DNA of 64,000 bases from Romboutsia lituseburensis DSM 797 (GTDB lineage: Bacteria > Bacillota > Clostridia > Peptostreptococcales > Peptostreptococcaceae), in NCBI RefSeq assembly GCF_900103615.1, contig NZ_FNGW01000003.1, positions 434,001 through 498,000 on the forward strand. Direction: 5' to 3'. Numbering within the stretch: position 1 is the stretch's first letter; the number at the start of each line of letters is the position of its first letter. Both the position numbers and the translations under genes were made by a program. Below the pieces are notes generated by a model. That model worked only from the letters and a program-made list of their open reading frames with translations. It made no database searches and was not told the DNA's origin. Positions 41,886 to 49,597 of this stretch are shown here, in pieces.

Positions 41886-42299
41886 TTATTTATTTTGTAA
41901 TAACTCTTTTATGTCTCTAAGTAATAATACCTCCTCTGAAATTTTTTCTTCAATAGTAACAGCTTCTTCTATCTTTTTTGTCCTTAATTTATTTATTATT
42001 CTAACGAACATAAATATAGCAAATGCTATTATAAAAAAATCTACTGTAGTCTGTATAAAGCTACCTATATTTAAAGTTATAGGAGGTGTTTTACCTATAC
42101 CTTCTCTTAATACTACTTTATATTCTGAAAAATTTATACCTCCTGTTAATATACCTACAAATGGCATAATTAAATCATTTACTAAAGATGTAACTATTTT
42201 TGAGAAAGCTCCTCCTACAACAACCCCTATTGCTAAATCAATAACATTTCCTTTAATTGCAAACTCTTTAAATTCTTTAATTAAATGTTTCAAATACAT
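41886..42299 (-). CDS. mscL: Large-conductance mechanosensitive channel
   Basis: A pentameric channel opened by membrane tension for osmotic shock relief. In 137 residues: a short N-terminal helix (LIKEFKEFAIKGNVIDLAIG), pore helix VVGGAFSKIVTSLVNDLIMP (about 27-46), a loop, helix II (about 76-98) and a C-terminal charged helix. The length is usual. Single gene. Confidence 0.95.
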   Translation of the reverse strand: MYLKHLIKEFKEFAIKGNVIDLAIGVVVGGAFSKIVTSLVNDLIMPFVGILTGGINFSEYKVVLREGIGKTPPITLNIGSFIQTTVDFFIIAFAIFMFVRIINKLRTKKIEEAVTIEEKISEEVLLLRDIKELLQNK

Positions 42300-42390
42300 T
42301 TACCTTCTTTCTATATTTTTATAAAAAATTCTTATGGTTAGTTTATCCTTATTTTAAGTGTTTAATTTTAAATATAATTTTTACATAAAA

Positions 42391-42432
42391 AATACAGTAT
42401 CTAATAGTCATTTTACCATAGATACTGTATTA
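42391..42432 (-). terminator. Terminator of the Na/Pi cotransporter gene
   Basis: Stem AATACAGTATCTA / TAGATACTGTATT with a loop of about 14 bases, followed by TTTTTTATG on the minus strand. Confidence 0.85.
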
Positions 42433-42436
42433 TATA

Positions 42437-44062
42437 TTAAGCTATATTTTTATTGCTAGACTTTATAACCTGCTGTGCTATATTTACAGAATGGTCAGAG
42501 ATTCTTTCTAAATTAGATATTATATCTAAATATACAACTCCGTTATCTATAGTACATAAGCTTTCATTTAATCTTGCCATATGATTTTCACGACATACTT
42601 TTTCCATAACATCAACTTGTTCTTCCATCTTTATTACCTTACAAGCTAAGTCTATATCATTATTTTCCATAGATTCTAATGCAGCAGAATACGCATCTAC
42701 AACTTTATTATACATTTGAACTAACTCATCTTTACCTTCCTTAGATAAATTTAAGTCTTTTTCTAATATAATTTCAGCTAGCTCTGCTATATTTTCAGCG
42801 TGATCACCAATTCTTTCTATATCATTTACCGTATTGAATAACTCATCAACAGTTTCTCTAGACTCATTGCTTAAAGAAGTTTTAGATAGTTTTAATAAGT
42901 AATTTAATATAGTCTTTTGTAATAAGTTAACTTTTGATTCTTCTTCAAATGCTTTTTTAATCTTCGAATTTGATCCTTCAAATACACCTTCCATTGAGTT
43001 AATTAGAGCTTTTTTAGCCTTATCACCCATTCTTAAAGTTTCTTTAACCGTATTTGATAGTGCGATTGATGGAGTTTCCATCATTCTTTCATCTATATAC
43101 TTAACTGTTTTTCTGTCTTCAATTTCATCTTCTCTCTCAGGTACAAGCTTCATAGTAAGTTTTACTATAAACTTAGAGAATGGAAGTAATATTATAACGT
43201 TTATTATATTAAATAACGTATGTGAATTTGCTATTTGTCTACTCACATCTGTTGGATCTAAATGTGTTACCATCATAGTTATCGGTTTAGTTAGTACTAA
43301 CATAAATACCATAGTTCCTATAATATTAAATATTAAGTGCATTGTTGCTGCTCTTCTAGCATTTTTACTAGCACCTATACTAGATATTAATGAAGTTACA
43401 CAAGTACCTATGTTTTCTCCATATAATATAGGTAATGCTGCTCCTAAACTTATTGCTCCTGTTGATGCAACTGCAAGTAGCATACCCATTGAAGCACTTG
43501 AACTTTGAACTATTGCTGTTATACCAAAGCCTAATAATATTCCAAGTATTGGATTTTGACCTAGTGTACTTAAAGCCATAGTAAATCCTTCAAATTCAGT
43601 TAAAGGCTTAACTGCATCTTTCATAAAGTCCATACCAGTGAATAATATACCAAATCCTATTAATATCTCAGCCATATTTTTAACTTTTGGCTTAGATGAG
43701 AATAAATAAAGTATTATACCTATACCTAACGCAACTGGCGCAAGACCTACTAAATTAAGAGAAACTAGCTGTGCTGTTATAGTTGTACCTATATTTGCAC
43801 CCATTATAACCCCTATTGCTTGTGGTAAAGTCATAATTCCTGCATTAACAAATCCAACAACCATTACTGTAGTAGCACTACTACTTTGTATAATTGCTGT
43901 AACTAAAGCACCAACTATAACCCCCATTAAAACATTACTTGTTAAAAGCTCGATTATCCTTCTTAGTTTAGCTCCTGCTGACTTTTGAAGTCCATCTCCC
44001 ATAAGGTTCATACCGTACAGGAAAAGACCAAGACCTCCCATTAAGTTGATTGCTATTTCCAC
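42437..44062 (-). CDS. Na+/phosphate cotransporter family protein with PhoU domain
   Basis: A 541-residue protein. Residues about 1-320 form the Na/Pi cotransporter (SLC34-like) membrane core with the repeated QSSSATTVMVVGF and QSSSASMGMLLAV motifs, and about 340-541 form a cytosolic PhoU-like helical domain that controls transport. The upstream DNA has Pho-box-like direct repeats, in line with induction under phosphate shortage. RBS AAGGAGG precedes the ATG. The pst operon lies about 20 kb away in the same window. Confidence 0.92.
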   Translation of the reverse strand: MEIAINLMGGLGLFLYGMNLMGDGLQKSAGAKLRRIIELLTSNVLMGVIVGALVTAIIQSSSATTVMVVGFVNAGIMTLPQAIGVIMGANIGTTITAQLVSLNLVGLAPVALGIGIILYLFSSKPKVKNMAEILIGFGILFTGMDFMKDAVKPLTEFEGFTMALSTLGQNPILGILLGFGITAIVQSSSASMGMLLAVASTGAISLGAALPILYGENIGTCVTSLISSIGASKNARRAATMHLIFNIIGTMVFMLVLTKPITMMVTHLDPTDVSRQIANSHTLFNIINVIILLPFSKFIVKLTMKLVPEREDEIEDRKTVKYIDERMMETPSIALSNTVKETLRMGDKAKKALINSMEGVFEGSNSKIKKAFEEESKVNLLQKTILNYLLKLSKTSLSNESRETVDELFNTVNDIERIGDHAENIAELAEIILEKDLNLSKEGKDELVQMYNKVVDAYSAALESMENNDIDLACKVIKMEEQVDVMEKVCRENHMARLNESLCTIDNGVVYLDIISNLERISDHSVNIAQQVIKSSNKNIA

Positions 44063-44130
44063 TTTCTTGTTTCCTCCTTAAGATATGCATATGTAATTTT
44101 TTAAATTTTCTTATTTATTAGTACAAATTC

Positions 44131-44215
44131 ATTCTATCAAAAAAAATGTCATATTGTGTTAAGTGAATGTTAACTTATTTGGATTTATGTTAAGATTACG
44201 TTAAATGACAGTTAA
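44131..44215 (-). promoter_or_regulatory. Pho-box-like promoter of the Na/Pi cotransporter gene
   Basis: On the minus strand five TTAAC pentamers occur at 44211-44215, 44200-44204, 44189-44193, 44169-44173 and 44158-44162. The spacing is 11, 11, 20 and 11 bp, which matches Gram-positive PhoP boxes (TTAACA-like repeats every 11 bp). A -10 TAGAAT (44131-44136) follows 21 bases after the last repeat, and no good -35 hexamer is present, as in PhoP-activated promoters. Confidence 0.7.
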
Positions 44216-44299
44216 ATATTAAGTTAGTATTAATTTAAGTTTAAGAGTTTGTTAATAATATTTTTCTATAAATATTAGTTATTTTCTATATTTAGTCAT
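44216..44299. other. Rest of the gap upstream of the Na/Pi cotransporter
   Basis: The gap 44063-44368 holds the Pho-like promoter and the cupin terminator. What is left is AT-rich with no gene. Confidence 0.35.
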
Positions 44300-44340
44300 A
44301 AAAAATAAAGACTTAATATTGTATTAAGTCTTTATTTTTT
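44300..44340 (-). terminator. Terminator of the cupin gene
   Basis: Stem AAAATAAAGACTTAATA / TATTAAGTCTTTATTTT with a small loop, T-rich on the minus strand. Confidence 0.88.
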
Positions 44341-44368
44341 ATTTATATTTTTATTGTAAATTAATTTT

Positions 44369-44716
44369 TTATTCATTTATAACAATAGCCATAAATTCTA
44401 AATCATGTTCCCCTGTATTTTCGATTGAATGAGTAGCACCATCACAAGTATATATAACATCTCCTTGTGATACTTTAGTAATGTTACCATTGTCATCTAC
44501 AACTCCTGTTCCTGTTAATATATAATATATCTCAAAATCTTCTGTATGGTCATGATATCCTATAGACGCCCCTTTTGGTAATGTTATTTTTGATATCATT
44601 TTTGCTTGATTTTTTAACTCTTCCCCCTGAATTAAATGTTTTATGCTTACACTTTTTTTACCACCTCTTAAATGTTCTATTTTTGTAATCTCTAGATCTT
44701 TTGATTTCTTTATCAT
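44369..44716 (-). CDS. Cupin domain protein
   Basis: A 115-residue small beta-barrel. The two cupin motifs are G-Y-H-D-H-T-E-D-F-E-I-Y-Y-I-L-T-G-T-G (about 53-71; two His and a Glu as metal ligands) and I-Y-T-C-D-G-A-T-H-S-I-E-N-T-G (the fourth ligand His). Cupins of this type bind Mn, Fe or Zn and may be isomerases, dioxygenases or sugar-sensing proteins. The N-terminal part is basic and disordered. Single gene; function not assigned. Confidence 0.8.
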   Translation of the reverse strand: MIKKSKDLEITKIEHLRGGKKSVSIKHLIQGEELKNQAKMISKITLPKGASIGYHDHTEDFEIYYILTGTGVVDDNGNITKVSQGDVIYTCDGATHSIENTGEHDLEFMAIVINE

Positions 44717-44824
44717 ATAGCTTCTCCTTACTTTTAGTTTTATATTTTTATTCTATATTTTAGTTAACTCACCTTTAATTTTTTTAGGTTATATGTTGAA
44801 TTTATATTGTAATTTTATAAAAAT

Positions 44825-44860
44825 AAAAGGATTTAGTTTTACTTTTAACTAAATCCTTTT
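44825..44860 (-). terminator. Terminator of the 175-residue gene
   Basis: Stem AAAAGGATTTAGTT / AACTAAATCCTTTT with a loop of about 8 bases, downstream of the gene on the minus strand. Confidence 0.88.
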
Positions 44861-44872
44861 AGGTCTTTAAGC

Positions 44873-45400
44873 CTATCTAAAATCATTTATATTATTGGGT
44901 ACAGTTAAAAACTGAAGTATACTTTGTAGAGGTAATGCTCTATTTTCAATAGCCATGCCAAACTTTTCAAAACTTTCTTTTACACCTTCATTATATGTTT
45001 TTAAAATACCCTCTTGTAATTCTTGTAAGTGAGAAGCTATATATTGTTTTATATCATCTTCTGTTTTAATATTAGAAATCTCTTCACCTATAAAAACATG
45101 TTTAAATATCTCAAACCCTTCACCCTTAGATCCCCATATAAATATTCTATATGTTATTAAAGATCTTTCTAAATATATTCCACTACTTATTGAATTCATA
45201 TGGTTTATATCTTCGTATAAGTGTTGGTTAAAATCTACAAATCCACTTGATGCTATTTCATATGTCTTAGCTTCATTAAACTCTATATTACATTTATATA
45301 AATTATTATAAAAATCTTCATATCCATTACTTTGAATAAGTATTTTACCTAACTCACTTACTTGTATATTTACATTATTATTTTCTAAAATTTTTTTCAT
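44873..45400 (-). CDS. Hypothetical soluble protein (175 aa)
   Basis: A cytosolic protein with mixed alpha/beta content: Y-E-D-F-Y-N-N-L-Y, a beta-rich middle (SLITYRIFIWGSKGEGFEIF), and a helical C-terminal half ending F-L-T-V-P-N-N. No signal, no Cys cluster and no recognised motif. AAAGGAG precedes the ATG. The gene follows the 154-residue unknown gene on the same strand at 80 bases, so the two may form one unit. It could not be assigned to a family by eye. Confidence 0.65.
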   Translation of the reverse strand: MKKILENNNVNIQVSELGKILIQSNGYEDFYNNLYKCNIEFNEAKTYEIASSGFVDFNQHLYEDINHMNSISSGIYLERSLITYRIFIWGSKGEGFEIFKHVFIGEEISNIKTEDDIKQYIASHLQELQEGILKTYNEGVKESFEKFGMAIENRALPLQSILQFLTVPNNINDFR

Positions 45401-45480
45401 TTTAAACTCCTTTTAGTTTTTGCATTTTGATATTTTATTGTATCATATTATAGTTAGATTTTAAAATAAATGTTAAATAT

Positions 45481-45945
45481 CTATAATTTTTTACTTATAT
45501 TATCTACTATTATATCTTTATGTTGTGCAAAATAATGTATAAGTTCTTTATAAAATACATCAGATACCTCTAATATTTGTTTTATCTCTAATAACTTATT
45601 ATCAAAAGTTATTTCTTCTACACAACCAACTAGATAGCTTATTAAAATTTCAATTAAAGAACTGGCTATAATATATCCATCATTTCTATCTTTTAACTTT
45701 AATTGAACATATGGAATCAAAGCTATGTACGTAGATATTTTAGCTATATTTTCTTCATTGCTATTATTTATATTTTTTTTTGCATTGCATATAAGCGACT
45801 CATCTATTGGTATATTTTGTATCAAATCACATACCACATTTATTATATAATTATTTAAATTTTCTTCACTATCCTTAGACATTCTCTCGATTATTTCTTT
45901 ATCAAAATTATTTTGTGAATATACCTTTAATTCATTTAATTTCAT
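45481..45945 (-). CDS. Hypothetical helical protein (154 aa)
   Basis: Mostly helical, soluble, without a signal peptide. Two long helices near the N terminus (about 6-30) and a hydrophobic helix at about 89-111 (ASSLIEILISYLVGCVEEI) give a compact bundle, and the C terminus ends YAFAQ-like IHYFAQHKDIIVDNISKK. TAGGAG precedes the ATG. It is upstream of the 175-residue unknown gene on the same strand. No family recognised. Confidence 0.62.
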   Translation of the reverse strand: MKLNELKVYSQNNFDKEIIERMSKDSEENLNNYIINVVCDLIQNIPIDESLICNAKKNINNSNEENIAKISTYIALIPYVQLKLKDRNDGYIIASSLIEILISYLVGCVEEITFDNKLLEIKQILEVSDVFYKELIHYFAQHKDIIVDNISKKL

Positions 45946-46118
45946 TGCCTTATCTCCTAAATAATATTTATTGTTAATATAAAATTTTATTTTATAATTG
46001 CTAATCTCAAATAAAAATTTATTCTTTAGTTCTTTTATATTTTATCATCTTAAATATGTATATTTCCAGTAAAAAAATTTATTTACTAGAATACTTACAA
46101 TACTGTTTTGTAACCAAA

Positions 46119-46150
46119 ATAAAAAGAATGGCAAAAAACCATTCCTTTTC
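46119..46150 (-). terminator. Terminator of the NhaC-family gene
   Basis: Stem AAAAGGAATGG / CCATTCTTTTT with a 7-base loop and T-run on the minus strand. Confidence 0.85.
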
Positions 46151-46175
46151 CTAACATTTAATAAAATTTTATATT

Positions 46176-47489
46176 TTAAGCTGTTTGATTTGCTTTTTTA
46201 ACCTTACAAATATTTTTTGCAAATAATATAGAAGCTATTCCACATATAAACATTAAACCTGGATAATATAGATATGGTAAAATTTCAACTGGAGATATTT
46301 GAGCGACACCAGCAGCTGTTAAAAGTTGTGCTCCATATGGTATAACTCCTTGCCAGCAAGATGAAAATATATCCAATATGCTAGCTGTTTTTCTAGGGTC
46401 TATTTCATATTTATCCGCTATATCCTTTGCTAATGGACCTGCTGTAACTATTGCTATGGTATTATTTGCTGTACATAGGTCAATAACACTTACTAATGCA
46501 GCTATTCCAAACTCTGCACCCTTTTTACTTTTTATTTTACTTGTTATAAAATAAAGTATATAATCAATACCACCATTAAACTTTATAAGAGAAACTACGC
46601 CTCCTACTACTATACATAAAATACTTAGTTCATACATACCAGCTATTCCACCTGATATAGCTTCTATAAGTCCAAATATATCGAATGATTTAGTAAATAA
46701 ACCTACAACTCCTGCAAATCCAATTCCACTTCCTAATAGTACAAAAACATTTACTCCACATAATGCACCTATCAATACTACTAGGTATGGAAGAACTTTT
46801 ATTAGATTATAATCATAGCTTTGATTTGCAACATTATCATATCCTAATGTTACTAATGTTAATAACACTGCAGTAACTATAGCTGCTGGTAAAACTATTT
46901 TAAAGTTCATTTTAAATTTATCTTTTAATTCACAACCTTGTGTTCTTACCGCTGCTATTGTTGTATCTGATATTATAGATAAATTGTCTCCAAACATTGC
47001 TCCACCTACTACTGCTCCTATAACTAAAGCTACAGGTATTCCTGTTTTTTCAGATATTCCAACTCCAATTGGAGCTAAAGCTGCTATTGTACCAACTGAA
47101 GTTCCCATTGATACTGATATAAAGCATCCTATTATAAACAATCCTGCTACCAAAAGATTTGATGGTAGTATTGATAGACTTAGGTTTACAGTTGAGTCAA
47201 CTCCTCCCATAGCTTTAGCAACACTTGAAAATGCTCCTGCAAATAAAAATATTACAACCATTAAAATAATATTAGGTTCTCCAGCGCCTTTGCAAAATAC
47301 ATTTAGCTTTGTTTCTAAGTTTTCTTTTTTATTAAATAATAATGCTACTGCACCAGATATTAAAAATGCTACTACTGCAGGCATTTTATAAAAATCACCT
47401 GTTATTATTCCACTTCCTACAAATAATAATAAAAATACACCTAAAGGTAATAATGCTAACGGATTTCCTTTTTTAATTTCTTGATTCAT
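46176..47489 (-). CDS. NhaC-family transporter under T-box control (possible methionine transporter)
   Basis: A 437-residue, 11- or 12-helix protein of the NhaC Na+/H+ antiporter superfamily (FLLFVGSGIITGDF, GVDSTVNLSLSILPSNL, MGTSVGTIAALAPIGVGI, IISDTTIAAVRTQGCE, SCWQGVIPYGAQ). In Firmicutes several such proteins are amino acid carriers: MetT for methionine, YheL-like for tyrosine and LysW for lysine. The upstream T-box (likely Met-specific) makes an amino acid role likely, and MetT is the best fit. AAGGAG precedes the ATG. It is a single gene with its own terminator. Confidence 0.82.
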   Translation of the reverse strand: MNQEIKKGNPLALLPLGVFLLLFVGSGIITGDFYKMPAVVAFLISGAVALLFNKKENLETKLNVFCKGAGEPNIILMVVIFLFAGAFSSVAKAMGGVDSTVNLSLSILPSNLLVAGLFIIGCFISVSMGTSVGTIAALAPIGVGISEKTGIPVALVIGAVVGGAMFGDNLSIISDTTIAAVRTQGCELKDKFKMNFKIVLPAAIVTAVLLTLVTLGYDNVANQSYDYNLIKVLPYLVVLIGALCGVNVFVLLGSGIGFAGVVGLFTKSFDIFGLIEAISGGIAGMYELSILCIVVGGVVSLIKFNGGIDYILYFITSKIKSKKGAEFGIAALVSVIDLCTANNTIAIVTAGPLAKDIADKYEIDPRKTASILDIFSSCWQGVIPYGAQLLTAAGVAQISPVEILPYLYYPGLMFICGIASILFAKNICKVKKANQTA

Positions 47490-47611
47490 TTTATTAATCT
47501 CCTTTTAATTTTTATACTTAATCTTTACATTAAATTCATCTTAGACTAATTATTCATATTAACTAATGTCGCGCGCCACTTAATTTATATAAATAATCAC
47601 ACTTAGTGCAT
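47490..47611 (-). other. Leader segment between T-box terminator and start codon
   Basis: About 120 bases of transcript after the T-box terminator. It contains a GC-rich patch GTGGCGCGCGAC-like (47568-47579 on the plus strand TCGCGCGCCA) that stands out from the AT-rich surroundings, and then the AAGGAG site. No further gene is seen. Confidence 0.4.
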
Positions 47612-47891
47612 AAAAAAACTCCCGCCCTAAGAATTTAATCTTAGGAACGAGAGTTGACTTCGTGTTACCATCCTAGTTCATTTGTATTTCACAATACAAA
47701 TCTCATTGAGTACGCCAATTTTTTTGGTTATACTCTATCACTGTAACGGGTGAACCCGTTGTAGCCTAAATCCTATCAATAGATCTCGGTACACCGCTCC
47801 AAGGCCATTTTCACTTTAATATCCTTTGCTCCCCTCTCACCAATAGGAACTCTCTGTAAAAGTATTCTTAAAGTTACTTTCCTTTTCATAG
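47612..47891 (-). promoter_or_regulatory. T-box leader (tRNA-sensing riboswitch), likely methionine-specific
   Basis: The minus-strand leader shows the T-box architecture: a Stem I with AGTA / GAA loop-E pairing, an upper stem ACTTTAA / TTAAAGT, an AGAGAG bulge and GGTGAGAGG distal region, the T-box core AGGATGGTAACACG at about 47659-47675, and a strong terminator (47612-47655, GGGCGGGAG). The specifier loop reads GAAAATGG; AUG with one purine before the lower helix fits best. The core UGGU implies a tRNA with A73, which suits tRNA(Met) and Lys or Tyr, not Asn. It controls the NhaC-family gene. Confidence 0.85.
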
Positions 47892-47918
47892 CATTTATAA
47901 TTTCTTTTTATATTTTAT

Positions 47919-47947
47919 ATAATATATTTTCTAAAAAGCTTTGTCAA
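47919..47947 (-). promoter_or_regulatory. Promoter of the T-box transcript
   Basis: Minus-strand TTGACA (47942-47947), 17-base spacer and TATTAT (47919-47924); the leader starts about 25 bases later. Confidence 0.8.
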
Positions 47948-47990
47948 TTATATTTTTAAATTTTCTAAAAATTTTTTTTATTTTTTATAT

Positions 47991-48167
47991 TTATTTAATT
48001 TTACATCCAATAAGCTTACATGTACCTCCACACTCAAAGCATAAATAATCCGGTTCTTCTTTATCGCTAATTTGCACAGATATTGAATTACACTTTTCAC
48101 ATTTAAGTCTATATACATTTCCACTTTTTAATAATAGATCAATTAAATTTTGATTACTTTTACTCAT
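47991..48167 (-). CDS. Small zinc-ribbon-like protein
   Basis: The 58-residue protein has CEKC (about 23-26) and CFEC (about 43-46) pairs, the spacing of a zinc ribbon, plus two further Cys near the C terminus (K-L-I-G-C). It may bind metal or nucleic acid; no family recognised. Reading from ATG 48167 follows a G-rich site (GGGGTGG) at six bases; a GTG at 48182 is the alternative. It lies between the T-box promoter and a lipase-like gene. Confidence 0.6.
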   Translation of the reverse strand: MSKSNQNLIDLLLKSGNVYRLKCEKCNSISVQISDKEEPDYLCFECGGTCKLIGCKIK

Positions 48168-48264
48168 TATAAACCACCCCACCCTTTGTTTATTTAACTA
48201 TAATATAGCACAATGTTATCAAAATTTCTTATTTTTTGTAATTTTATATATTATTTAATTTATA

Positions 48265-48297
48265 AAAAATCACCTAGAATTTAAATTCTAGATGATT
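48265..48297 (-). terminator. Terminator of the lysophospholipase-like gene
   Basis: Stem AATCA-CTAGAATTT / AAATTCTAG-TGATT with one mismatch, followed on the minus strand by a T-run. Confidence 0.85.
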
Positions 48298-48298
48298 C

Positions 48299-49240
48299 TT
48301 AGTTTATACGAGATTTATTTTTCAGTAACCCATTGTAAAAATTAATTACATCCTCAATATATGTATTGAAAATTGTATCTTTTTCAATATATATTTCATG
48401 TTTCGCATCTTCTCTTAAAATAATCTTACAATTTTTAGCATAACTTGCGAACCTATTTTGTCCACCGGGCCTTACAAAAGTATCTTTACCTGCCTGAAAT
48501 ATCAATATAGGTATTTTTACTTTGCTTGCATTTTCCTCTCTAGTTAATATATCTGTTGCTTTAAATGCTTCTTTTAACCATTTAAATGACCCACCAGATG
48601 TTTGAAGTTCTTTATTTTTAAGTTGTTTTTTTAAGTATGAGCTATATCTTCTTTGAGAATTAAATTCTAATTCATTTAAATTTTCCTTTGTTTTAAATGG
48701 ACCATGACCTAGTATATATTGATTTCCTTGACCTATAATACACATAAATTTAGAGATTATCTTAGAAATAAAAATAGGATATTTTCCTGTCTCTATTTCC
48801 ATCATAGGACAATTTAAAATTGCTCCATCAAAATAATTTTCATACTTTTCTAAAAATAATGTTCCTATAGCCCCTCCCATAGAGTGAGCAAATAGAAATA
48901 TTTTTTCTTCTTTTTTATTATATACAACAACACTATCTAAAAAAGTTTTAAAATCATATACATAATGTTCAAAACTTTCTACATTGATTTGGCTATTATC
49001 TATACCTAATCTTCCTGATTTTCCATGACCTCTATGATCCATTATATATACTGAAAATCCACACTCATTAAATATTTTAATTATTTCATCATATTTTTCT
49101 GATGTTTCACAGAAACCATGAGATATCACTATGTTAGCTTTACTCGGCTCTACAATATAACTTTTGTAATATATTTTAACATTCTCTTTTCCCATTATAT
49201 ATCCATCTTCATATATTGTACTACTTTTTATTTTATCCAT
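48299..49240 (-). CDS. Alpha/beta hydrolase, monoacylglycerol lipase-like
   Basis: A 313-residue serine hydrolase. ISHGFCETSEKY (oxyanion), MDHRGHGKSGRLG, the nucleophile AHSMGGAIG (about 118-126), the acid in IFQAGKDTFVRPGG, and His in DAKHEIYIE complete the triad and the lysophospholipase/MGL fold. No signal peptide. It may hydrolyse monoglycerides or lysophospholipids from membranes or host lipids. Single gene. Confidence 0.85.
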   Translation of the reverse strand: MDKIKSSTIYEDGYIMGKENVKIYYKSYIVEPSKANIVISHGFCETSEKYDEIIKIFNECGFSVYIMDHRGHGKSGRLGIDNSQINVESFEHYVYDFKTFLDSVVVYNKKEEKIFLFAHSMGGAIGTLFLEKYENYFDGAILNCPMMEIETGKYPIFISKIISKFMCIIGQGNQYILGHGPFKTKENLNELEFNSQRRYSSYLKKQLKNKELQTSGGSFKWLKEAFKATDILTREENASKVKIPILIFQAGKDTFVRPGGQNRFASYAKNCKIILREDAKHEIYIEKDTIFNTYIEDVINFYNGLLKNKSRIN

Positions 49241-49491
49241 AGTCTCCTTATCCTTAATATATATTTAGTAAAATTATAACATACAAAAGATACTTTTAAT
49301 ATTTACAAATTTTTCATGTAATTGTGTTTAACCTTAAAATTTAAACATTTCTAATTACTTTATTATTAATAAATTAAGATTTATATAATATAGTTATTAA
49401 ATTTTAATTATTGTAATATATTTTAAATATACTATTATTGATTACAGTTTTACATAAGTTTAATATTTAAAAATTTTATTTTTACACAATA
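49241..49491. other. Gap upstream of the lipase-like gene
   Basis: The 357-base gap 49241-49597 contains a minus-strand TATAAT (49273-49278) for the lipase-like gene and the terminator of the second permease. The rest is AT-rich with no open reading frame. Confidence 0.4.
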
Positions 49492-49526
49492 AAAAGAGGC
49501 CTCATTTAAAACGACACCCCTTTTTA
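49492..49526 (-). terminator. Terminator of the second APC permease gene
   Basis: Stem AAAAAGGGG / CCTCTTTTT with one G-T pair and a loop of about 16 bases. T-run follows on the minus strand. Confidence 0.7.
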
Positions 49527-49597
49527 TATATGTGTGAAGTAATACAACTATCTTAATATATTTTATACCCTATACTATATGCATTTAATCTTTATTT

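Noticed and set aside
47568-47579. GC-rich patch in the NhaC leader
   Set aside because: About ten bases; no motif or structure recognised.
47612-47891. T-box specific for Asn (AAU) or Lys (AAA)
   Set aside because: UGGU in the T-box core needs a tRNA with A73, which rules against Asn, and AAA leaves three bases before the lower helix; AUG fits the loop geometry best but was not proved.
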